Assembly (NCBI GenBank): GCA_003224995.1
Contig: QIAI01000086.1
Location: 1-13,049, forward strand
Reading direction: 5' to 3'
Source: Acidobacteriota bacterium
Lineage (GTDB): Bacteria; Acidobacteriota; Terriglobia; Terriglobales; Acidobacteriaceae
DNA: 13,049 nt
Made by a program: the position numbers and the translations under genes. Below, piece by piece: positions 7,432 to 13,049 of this stretch. The notes under the pieces were generated by a model. The model was given only the letters and a program-made list of their open reading frames with translations, did no database searches and was not told the DNA's origin. Every line of letters begins with the position of its first letter. The stretch's first letter is position 1.

Positions 7432-7463
7432 CCTTGAACTTTAAAACTTTGAAACTTTGAAAC
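7432..7463. repeat. Short octamer tandem repeat (TTTGAAAC-type)
   Basis: TTTAAAAC (7440-7447), TTTGAAAC (7448-7455) and TTTGAAAC (7456-7463) stand head to tail, preceded by a degenerate CCTTGAAC. The array lies between the terminator stem and the 3' end of the M20 gene, so it would be in the M20 transcript's 3' untranslated part. Function unknown. Confidence 0.6.
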
Positions 7464-7472
7464 CTGCTCTAC

Positions 7473-8846
7473 TTACTTTCCCAATTTTTCAAAAAACAGA
7501 CAGATCGATTCAATTCCGCGGTGGAAGTTTGGAATGTGGAACTTCTCGTTGGGCGCATGCAAGTTGTCATCCGGTAAGCCGAATCCCATCATCACGCTGG
7601 GAATCTTCAGGACGTCCTGAAAGTCGGTGACGATTGGAATGGAACCCCCGGAGCGGATGAACACGGTATCTTTCTTGAAGATATCGTGCATGGCTTCGGT
7701 CGCGGCTTTAATGTAAGGGTTATCGGTGGAAACCACGCACGCCGGGCCCTTGCTCCACACCTTGATTTTGGTCTCGATGCCCTTGGGCGTCAGCTTCTTT
7801 ACGTACGCGGTATACCGTTTCAGGATGTCGTCAGGGTCTTGATTGGGCACCATTCGCATGGAAACCTTCGCGGCCGCCTTTGCCGGGATGACGGTCTTCG
7901 CGCCGGGAGCAGTGAATCCACCAGGCATGCCGTGCACTTCCAGCGTGGGTCGGGCCCAAGTACGATACAGAACCGAAAATCCCGGCTCGCCCGTAAGCAC
8001 CTTCGAGCCGACTTCGGTCTTGCGATAGTGCTCTTCGTTGAAGGGCAGACGCTTCCACGCTTTCAGTTCGTCCTGGGTTGGAGCTTTCACCTTGGAATAG
8101 AAGCCCGGGATCAGAACCTTGCCCTTGGAGTCTTTCAGCTTGCTGATAATTTCGATCAAGGCGAAGAAGGGATTCGGCGCGGCGCCGCCATACATCCCGG
8201 AGTGCAAATCAGTCTTTGCGCCGACGGCCTCGATTTCGGTATAGACCAGTCCGCGCAGTCCAACGCATAGGGTTGGAAGGTTGGGCGCGAACAGCTCCGT
8301 GTCGCACACCAACGCGAAATCAGCTTTCAGCTTGTTCTTTTCTTTGCGGACGTAGGCGGCGATCGACTCTCCACCCACTTCTTCTTCGCCTTCGAAAATA
8401 ATCTTTACGTTGATGGGCAGCTTGCCGTTGTGCGCCTTCATCAACGATTCAAGAGCTTTGACTTCCATCCAAAGCTGACCCTTGTCGTCCACCGCGCCAC
8501 GCGCGTAGATGTTGTTGTTGCGTTCAGTCGGCTCGAAGGGAGGCGAAACCCACTCGTCGAGCGGATCCGGCGGTTGCACATCGAAGTGCGCATACATCAG
8601 CACGGTGGGCGCACCCGCGGCGTGGAGCCAATCCGCGTAAAGCAGAGGATGCCCCTTGGTAGGAATGATTTCAACGTTCTCCATGCCGATGCGTCGCAGT
8701 TCGCTGGCCACGAAGTCGGCCGCTTTCTGCACGTCCGATTTGTGTTCTTCCAGAGTGCTGACGCTGGGAATGCGGAGAAGGTCTTTCAACTCGCTTACGA
8801 AACGTTGCTGGTTCTGACGAGCAAAATCAAGTGCCGGGGAGGCCAT
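7473..8846 (-). CDS. M20-family metallodipeptidase
   Basis: A 457-residue cytoplasmic zinc dipeptidase of the M20 / ArgE-DapE-CPG2 superfamily, matching the usual length. The co-catalytic metal site is complete: YAHFDVQP (His87, Asp89), ARGAVDDKG (bridging Asp120), EGEEEVGG (catalytic Glu154 and ligand Glu155), CDTE (Asp182) and LHAPNE (His430). The dimerisation ('lid') domain begins near 200 and includes DLHSGMYGG with His215. Such enzymes cleave dipeptides or N-acyl amino acids; specificity cannot be told here. ATG 8844-8846 is chosen, with an AAAGG 9 nt upstream. A TTG at 8876 would add ten residues rich in Arg with no family match. It converges on the TetR gene. The gap to thiO upstream is 166 bp and contains a plausible -10. 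Confidence 0.95.
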   Translation of the reverse strand: MASPALDFARQNQQRFVSELKDLLRIPSVSTLEEHKSDVQKAADFVASELRRIGMENVEIIPTKGHPLLYADWLHAAGAPTVLMYAHFDVQPPDPLDEWVSPPFEPTERNNNIYARGAVDDKGQLWMEVKALESLMKAHNGKLPINVKIIFEGEEEVGGESIAAYVRKEKNKLKADFALVCDTELFAPNLPTLCVGLRGLVYTEIEAVGAKTDLHSGMYGGAAPNPFFALIEIISKLKDSKGKVLIPGFYSKVKAPTQDELKAWKRLPFNEEHYRKTEVGSKVLTGEPGFSVLYRTWARPTLEVHGMPGGFTAPGAKTVIPAKAAAKVSMRMVPNQDPDDILKRYTAYVKKLTPKGIETKIKVWSKGPACVVSTDNPYIKAATEAMHDIFKKDTVFIRSGGSIPIVTDFQDVLKIPSVMMGFGLPDDNLHAPNEKFHIPNFHRGIESICLFFEKLGK

Positions 8847-8909
8847 GAGGAATACCTTTCTTGTGCGAACACGCAATGGAATGAGCGGAGATGGACCCTA
8901 AAACGGATC

Positions 8910-8915
8910 AGTATA
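8910..8915 (-). promoter_or_regulatory. Possible -10 element of the M20 dipeptidase gene
   Basis: TATACT on the minus strand matches five of six -10 consensus bases and would give a leader of about 57 nt that includes the AAAGG ribosome binding site. The -35 region is weak. Confidence 0.35.
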
Positions 8916-9012
8916 ACCGAGTTGCAGCGCCGGCGGTGTGATGTCCGAACCGGCCCATTCTGAGTTCCATTGGAGACAGAGCCGACCCGCGAACCGCGAA
9001 GATCAAAACTCC

Positions 9013-10083
9013 TTACGCGGCGCGCAGTGCAAATCGTTCGACTGAAAATGGCGCCAGATCGTGTTCGGCCCGAATCCCGCCGATCACCTGGGCCATGATG
9101 CGTGCCGTGATGGGCGCCAGCAGAATGCCATCTCGGAAGTGCCCGGTGGCCACGAAGTAGCCGGGAATGGACGTGGAGCCGAGGATCGGCAATCCATCCG
9201 GTGTTCCGGGACGCAGCCCTGCCCAGTCTTCGAGCACATGCGCAGTGCTAAGGGCCGGCAAGCGGCTGATGGCAGCACGGCGCAGTTGCTGGATTGTGTC
9301 CGGGATCGTGCGCTTGTCAAAACCTGCTTCTTCAACGGTGGCACCCGCGAGCAGTCGGCCATCGCTTCGCGGTATCAGGTAGATTTCAGGCGAGCGCACC
9401 ACGTGCTTCAGCAATTCGCGGCTGGGCATGGCGAAGCAAACCATTTGGCCCTTCACCGGTCGAGTAGGAAAAGGGCACGGTCCGACCATGCCGGCCCACG
9501 CTCCCGCGCAGTTCACGACTCTCGAGGCATAGTAGGACGTTTTTTCCGTCGTGACTCCAGTCACGTGGCCATCCACCACGTTAACGGACAAAACCCTGCT
9601 TCCAGAACTGACATCGGCGCCGCGGTGCTTCGCCGCTTTCAGGGTGGCCTCGGTCAACGCCCGAGGACACACGCTGCGCTCTTGCAACAGGAAAGCGGGT
9701 CCAGTTTCTCTGGCGAGAGCGGGTTCGATATCGGCGAGCGGCGTCGATAGTGGGGTGGCGACGTGAATGTCGGGCGTGTAATTTCCAGGAGGCACAAACA
9801 GGAGTGTGCCGTCAGAACGCAAGTCCACGTTCACATCCGATTCGTCCTGCAATTGGTGCACGAATTCGGGATACATCTCTGCGCTGGCGTTAGCCAAGGG
9901 TTGCAGGGCGGCTGGAGTTTCGTCTGCACAATTGGCGAGCATGCCGCCTGCAGCGCGGGAAGCCTCATGGCCCGGTTCGCCGCGCTCGACCACCAGCACA
10001 CTAGCGCCTTGCTTTCGGAGTTCCCAGGCAAGACTAAGGCCGATGACGCCGCCTCCGATGACTATAACGTCCCACGTCTTCAC
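9013..10083 (-). CDS. thiO: FAD-dependent glycine oxidase ThiO-like (DAO family)
   Basis: A 356-residue amine oxidase, close to the usual 360-370 residues of ThiO. It opens with the FAD dinucleotide fold VIGGGVIG (residues 8-15) and the ribose-binding Glu33, then RAAGGMLA, a second FAD contact NCAGAWAG (191-198), GLRPGTPDGLPILG (289-302) and ATGHFRDGILLAP (312-324). The arginines in GLRP (291) and GHFRDG (317) match those that hold the substrate carboxylate in glycine oxidases. ThiO converts glycine to the imine needed for the thiazole ring of thiamine. No other thi genes are nearby, so a related D-amino acid or sarcosine oxidase role remains possible. The start is a GTG (10081-10083) with no clear ribosome binding site and a TACAAT 6 nt upstream. 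Confidence 0.87.
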   Translation of the reverse strand: MKTWDVIVIGGGVIGLSLAWELRKQGASVLVVERGEPGHEASRAAGGMLANCADETPAALQPLANASAEMYPEFVHQLQDESDVNVDLRSDGTLLFVPPGNYTPDIHVATPLSTPLADIEPALARETGPAFLLQERSVCPRALTEATLKAAKHRGADVSSGSRVLSVNVVDGHVTGVTTEKTSYYASRVVNCAGAWAGMVGPCPFPTRPVKGQMVCFAMPSRELLKHVVRSPEIYLIPRSDGRLLAGATVEEAGFDKRTIPDTIQQLRRAAISRLPALSTAHVLEDWAGLRPGTPDGLPILGSTSIPGYFVATGHFRDGILLAPITARIMAQVIGGIRAEHDLAPFSVERFALRAA

Positions 10084-10089
10084 CTAAGC

Positions 10090-10095
10090 ATTGTA
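10090..10095 (-). promoter_or_regulatory. Possible -10 element of thiO, placed for a leaderless transcript
   Basis: TACAAT on the minus strand ends exactly 6 nt before the GTG start, so transcription would begin at the start codon. No strong -35 box is visible, and no ribosome binding site competes with this reading. Confidence 0.35.
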
Positions 10096-10192
10096 AAAGA
10101 AGAAATCGCCGTGGACCGATTGAGTGGTAGCGCCAGCATGCCGGCCGTCCTGCTGTCATCCGTGAAAATATCCCCGAAACCGTGAGCCAAAT

Positions 10193-11380
10193 TTAAATTG
10201 GCGGTCCCGGAGGCGCTCCCGACGGTTTGAGCTTGGGTGTATTTTGCTGTGGACTGCTCAGGAATAATCCAATTTCGCGATTCAGCCGCCGCGCGGCGGG
10301 ATCCTCGCGACTGCGCACAATCTTCTGTACGTCATCAATGCCGGCGAGAGCGGTGGATTGTACTTCTGGCGTTGCACTTGCATCATTCGCGAGCAGCATC
10401 AGGTGTTCGGTTACATCCGCTTGCACCACGAGAAGAATGTCTTCGCTGCTCTTCGAATTGGCGCCTGTAAGCGTAGCCGGAAAAGCTGCGTGCACCAGCG
10501 CCAGCACTATTTCCTGGGCCGACGGTGCTCCCGGCGATTCATGTGCAATGACCGCCAATCTCTGCATGCGTTGCGCATCGAGCAACCCGCCAGCCACGAG
10601 ATCCACAACCGCCCGGGCTCCGTCTTGTGGGCTGAACAGATACCCGGCGGAGGAGATGAAACGCTCTGGGTCCTCGAGACCGGGCTCCCGGGGCGCGAGC
10701 GTTTTCCAAAGATCCGGTGATATTTCCAGTTCCTTGGCTTCGAGAGCTTTCAGGACAAGTTGCAGCGCCTCGCGTTGGCTTGGCGCCGGCCATACTGCGA
10801 TCGGCTCCTGACCATCGCCGGCAAGGGATGGAGGAATCTTGGCGCTTCCGATCACGTTGATGGCGGCCGCCAGCGCATAGCGGTGGAACAGGTAGATCAG
10901 CGGGAAACGCGAAGCCAGCCGAGACGCTGGTTCGCCGGGAGGGAGCGTCTCTGGACCATAGCGCGTCAACAGAGCATCGCGCACAGGCCAAACCTGTTTA
11001 AGCCAACTTACGGGATCAGCCCCTTCATCGTAGGCGTTCCACCGGGGATCGGCTTCGTTTCCCCAAACGATGCCCTTCGCCAAACCCTGGCTCACGATCT
11101 GACTCAGCCGCGCCTGCTCTTGTTCTGGAGTCTCGCCCTGGGGCGGCTGACTGTAGCCCCACTCGATGGCGTGATTGTCGTAGCTGCCGGTGCCCTGCAT
11201 GTAGGCATCGGACAAATCGGCGGAGCCGTCCGGGCGGATCTTTATGCGCGGAGCGTAGTAGTCCATCACCGAGCCGCGTCCGAAGGTACTCGCGACGAAG
11301 TTATGGTCCAGGCCGAGCACGTGTCCCATCTCGTGACACGTCAGCAGGGCAAGCCGGTTCAGCATGACTTGTTCTTCCAA
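10193..11380 (-). CDS. Metalloprotease fragment 3: metzincin catalytic and C-terminal part
   Basis: The frame carries the catalytic core HEMGHVLGLDHN (zinc ligands and general-base Glu) and SVMDY, then a long helical C-terminal region to a Pro-rich end. The first start codon is a TTG at 11378-11380, but in-frame family-like sequence (GKEEPALDSFAALDNLDP) continues upstream to about 11449. Without the N-terminal fragments it has no signal peptide, so any separate product would stay inside the cell. Confidence 0.65.
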   Translation of the reverse strand: MEEQVMLNRLALLTCHEMGHVLGLDHNFVASTFGRGSVMDYYAPRIKIRPDGSADLSDAYMQGTGSYDNHAIEWGYSQPPQGETPEQEQARLSQIVSQGLAKGIVWGNEADPRWNAYDEGADPVSWLKQVWPVRDALLTRYGPETLPPGEPASRLASRFPLIYLFHRYALAAAINVIGSAKIPPSLAGDGQEPIAVWPAPSQREALQLVLKALEAKELEISPDLWKTLAPREPGLEDPERFISSAGYLFSPQDGARAVVDLVAGGLLDAQRMQRLAVIAHESPGAPSAQEIVLALVHAAFPATLTGANSKSSEDILLVVQADVTEHLMLLANDASATPEVQSTALAGIDDVQKIVRSREDPAARRLNREIGLFLSSPQQNTPKLKPSGAPPGPPI

Positions 11381-12354
11381 GAGCTGCGGATCGAGATTGT
11401 CGAGCGCGGCAAAAGAGTCGAGCGCAGGTTCCTCCTTACCCTGCCGACTGGGAGCGATGCGTTCCAGTAGTTGCTCACCGTGCGCATGCGGTGCGAATCC
11501 AGTTGCACGACGGCGTGCACAATTTCCCCGGTCCTCGGATCAGCTTGCGTCATGCCTACGGACCAGCCCCGTCCGGAGCGGTTGGTCCACTGAATGGATG
11601 GATAGCGGACATCGAGTGGAGAAGCGCCTTCGGGAAGATCTTCCACGCGCAGTGCATTGCGGAAGCCAGCCTGTTCGAACGCAGTATTCCACCACAGAGC
11701 GCCCCGCTTGAGCGCTGAACGCATCGGCTCCGGCACGGCGCGGTCAAGATAAAAGATGATGGGCTTGACCGGCTCACTGATGGCGCCCGACGGGTCTTTC
11801 TTCTGCAAGCGCCAGCGCTGAATGTAACCTCGCCGCAGCGGACGGTTGAACGGCTGGGAGAAATCCTGGAATGAGAGATCCTCAAAGCCTACGCGCGGAT
11901 CAAACCCTCGAGGTTCGTATCCGGGCTCCGGCAACGCAACGAAAGAATGATGTTCGCGCAGACTCAGCACGTGCGCATCCGGCTGGTTGTAATCCACCTC
12001 TCCGTCATTGGTGAACGTGAGCAGCGCTTCAATTTCTGTGTTCAAGGGGAAGCTGTCGGAAAAATCGAGATCAATGACGCTGCGGTTGTCATCCAGCTTC
12101 CAGTTGGAGTCGCGCGCCTCCTGGCGCACCATGACGCCGTTAATGGCCTGCGTCGGCCGGCGCAACTGGGACAGCAGATCGGTAGCGTCGCGCAGCAGAA
12201 GCGGGTTGGCATTCACCAGCAGCGTTCCATCCCGCTCGGCCTCGATGGGAAGAGACGCCAGCACTGAAGTTGGGAAGCTGAACTCTACCGATTTCTTCAA
12301 ATCGGAGTTTCCGTTCTCAGCGCGGAAGGCGGAATTTTCCTGGATCACCAGCAC
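11359..12354 (-). CDS. Metalloprotease fragment 2: DUF5117-like middle domain
   Basis: The open frame runs from about 12405 to a TGA at 11359. Its first possible start is GTG 12354, but homology-like sequence (NATDAVCRFRQVGGR) continues upstream of it, showing that this is an internal piece. Family landmarks include RRGYIQRWRLQKKDPSG, PIIFYLDRAVPEPMRSAL, WWNTAFEQAGF and DPRTGEIVHAVV. After NYWNASLP the frame is wrong and ends in a Ser/Arg-rich tail of about 35 residues. It lacks the zinc site. Confidence 0.6.
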   Translation of the reverse strand: MLVIQENSAFRAENGNSDLKKSVEFSFPTSVLASLPIEAERDGTLLVNANPLLLRDATDLLSQLRRPTQAINGVMVRQEARDSNWKLDDNRSVIDLDFSDSFPLNTEIEALLTFTNDGEVDYNQPDAHVLSLREHHSFVALPEPGYEPRGFDPRVGFEDLSFQDFSQPFNRPLRRGYIQRWRLQKKDPSGAISEPVKPIIFYLDRAVPEPMRSALKRGALWWNTAFEQAGFRNALRVEDLPEGASPLDVRYPSIQWTNRSGRGWSVGMTQADPRTGEIVHAVVQLDSHRMRTVSNYWNASLPVGRVRRNLRSTLLPRSTISIRSSWKNKSC

Positions 12355-12662
12355 GCGCCCGCCGACTTGTCGAAAGCGGCAGACGGCATCGGTTGCATTG
12401 AACTGCGGTCCGCGAATACTTTGGTGGATCCGATGCCGCTGCCCAGGGCGGTGAAGTAGAGGAATTCGCGCTCGCGCATGGCCGGCGACAATTCGAAAAG
12501 CAACGCTCCCTTCTTTGCGTCCCAGTAGTAAGGGAAAAAGCCCTCTTTCTTCTGCAAAGTTGCGACCCGGTCCTGGAAACTGGACGCGGTCTCCCGGCTA
12601 GACTGTGCAGCACTGGCAAAAGAAGTAGTCAGCAGAAGAAGACAGAGGACGGCTCTCGGCAT
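12345..12662 (-). CDS. Metalloprotease fragment 1: signal peptide and N-terminal domain
   Basis: This frame encodes 105 residues. The first 88 (to about 12399) fit the protease family: a signal peptide MPRAVLCLLLL ending near ASA, then KKEGFFPYYWD and LYFTALGSGIGS. The last 17 or so, after DRSS, are out of frame and end at a TGA. Alone, it would be exported but have no catalytic part. AAGAG lies about 7 nt before the ATG. Confidence 0.6.
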   Translation of the reverse strand: MPRAVLCLLLLTTSFASAAQSSRETASSFQDRVATLQKKEGFFPYYWDAKKGALLFELSPAMREREFLYFTALGSGIGSTKVFADRSSMQPMPSAAFDKSAGACW

Positions 12663-12671
12663 AGGGTTGCT

Positions 12672-12677
12672 CTTATA
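12672..12677 (-). promoter_or_regulatory. Possible -10 element of the metalloprotease gene
   Basis: TATAAG on the minus strand, with TTGGTG 18 bp upstream as a weak -35. Transcription would begin about 3 nt before the ATG at 12662. The same bases also include the AAGAG proposed as ribosome binding site, so both readings cannot hold together. Confidence 0.3.
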
Positions 12678-12784
12678 CAACATGGCGCGGTGCGCCACCA
12701 AACGACCAACATGGAATGCACCCAGCTTTTCTGCAAAATCCTTGATGGTTACTTTCGGAACATGAGAGCCGGCGCGCATCTTCC

Positions 12785-12790
12785 TATAAT
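12785..12790 (+). promoter_or_regulatory. -10 element before the right-edge membrane protein gene
   Basis: A perfect TATAAT on the plus strand, 38 nt before the ATG at 12829, giving an expected leader of about 32 nt. No good -35 box is seen at 16-18 bp. It lies in the 166-bp divergent region shared with the metalloprotease. Confidence 0.4.
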
Positions 12791-12828
12791 CCGCGCAGGG
12801 TGGACCCAGGTTTGCCCCCAGGCGCGCA

Positions 12829-13049
12829 ATGGCAAAATTCAGCAAGGATATTGGCACGGCAAAGCCGGAGCTCTGGATCCACCATTCCTGGCTCGACATG
12901 ATTGTCGGCTGCGGGGCATGGTCCGCTCCGCTGCTACTGGTTTCCTATCTCTCCGTCGCCTCCAATACTCTGAAGTGGTCGATTGCCTTTTACGCGCTGG
13001 CGCTCTTCTTTAACTACCCGCACTACATGGCAACGGTATACCGCGCTTA
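12829..13049 (+). CDS. Multi-pass membrane protein of unknown function, N-terminal part (runs off the right edge)
   Basis: Seventy-three codons are visible with no stop. A polar start (MAKFSKDIG) is followed by WIHHSWLDM, a hydrophobic helix at about 21-43, a short polar turn (NTLKW) and a second helix at about 50-62. The latter runs into FNYPHYMATVYRA. The histidines in WIHHSW and NYPHYM sit at helix ends, as in metal- or lipid-handling membrane enzymes, but this is not enough to name a family. I do not recognise the protein. The codons are typical of the neighbouring genes. The ATG 12829-12831 has only a weak AGG about 6 nt upstream. It is divergent from the metalloprotease. Confidence 0.75.
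   Translation, partial: MAKFSKDIGTAKPELWIHHSWLDMIVGCGAWSAPLLLVSYLSVASNTLKWSIAFYALALFFNYPHYMATVYRA

Larger units (their letters stand above)
10193..12662 (-). pseudogene. Secreted zinc metalloprotease (DUF5118/DUF5117/DUF4953 type), reading frame broken twice
   Basis: Three overlapping frames on one strand together make a complete protein of about 823 residues, the family's usual size. Order: signal peptide (first 18 residues), an N-terminal domain with FFPYYWD, a DUF5117-like middle with RWRLQKKDP and PIIFYLD, and the metzincin core HEMGHVLGLDHN with the Met-turn SVMDY. The HExxHxxGxxH zinc site is intact. Two breaks of one missing base each lie near 12399-12405 and 11449-11451 (a run of three C on the coding strand). 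Adding two bases makes the length divisible by three and restores family sequence on both sides. Explanations are a young pseudogene, assembly indels, or recoding; the coding quality after each break is undamaged, which favours a recent event or sequencing error. ATG 12660-12662 starts at the signal peptide. Confidence 0.82.

Noticed and set aside
10186..10202. GCCAA-ATTTAAA-TTGGC inverted repeat over the metalloprotease stop codon
   Set aside because: A stem of only 5 bp with an A/T loop and no T-run after it; too weak to call a terminator.
10760..11470. A 236-codon plus-strand frame opposite the metalloprotease
   Set aside because: The opposite strand carries the HEMGHVLGLDHN metzincin core, and this frame has no recognisable motif.
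12683..12697. TGGCGC-GGT-GCGCCA small palindrome near the metalloprotease start
   Set aside because: A 6-bp G+C-rich palindrome is expected by chance in this composition, and nothing else supports a regulatory site.

Overview
The window looks like ordinary chromosomal DNA of an acidobacterium, probably class Terriglobia (Acidobacteriota). This rests on the G+C-rich coding style, frequent GTG/TTG starts, a DUF5117/DUF4953-type zinc metalloprotease, and small secreted PAP2 and metallo-beta-lactamase proteins. The assignment is inferred from family content, not from a marker search. There is no sign of a phage, plasmid, insertion sequence, CRISPR array, tRNA or rRNA.

Layout. Positions 1-2514 (minus) carry the first 838 codons of SMC, the chromosome condensation ATPase; its C-terminal part lies off the left edge. 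A 442-bp non-coding stretch follows (2515-2956). Then come three minus-strand genes: a small DUF4406-like protein (2957-3313), a secreted MBL-fold hydrolase (3482-4423) and a secreted PAP2-type phosphatase (4455-5315). The last two are 31 bp apart and probably co-transcribed. A PilZ-domain protein (5482-5802) and a polytopic DUF2306-like membrane protein (5969-6658) are also on the minus strand. A TetR regulator (6726-7370) is divergent from the membrane protein, and the shared promoter region holds inverted repeats. TetR converges on an M20 dipeptidase (7473-8846), with a strong hairpin terminator between them. Further right are a ThiO-like FAD-dependent oxidase (9013-10083) and a secreted zinc metalloprotease (10193-12662). 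The protease reading frame is broken twice. A multi-pass membrane protein of unknown function starts at 12829 on the plus strand and runs off the right edge.

How the genes relate. Most are separate housekeeping or cell-envelope functions. The clearest functional units are the TetR/DUF2306 divergent pair and the PAP2-MBL pair. The amidohydrolase-type dipeptidase, the amine oxidase and the metalloprotease point to peptide and amino-acid turnover, but no shared operon can be shown.

I see no new multi-gene system. The points most worth checking are the double frameshift in the metalloprotease, the roughly 100-residue acidic insertion in the SMC head, the Lys-to-Gln change in the PAP2 active-site motif, and a recurring promoter layout that suggests leaderless mRNAs.
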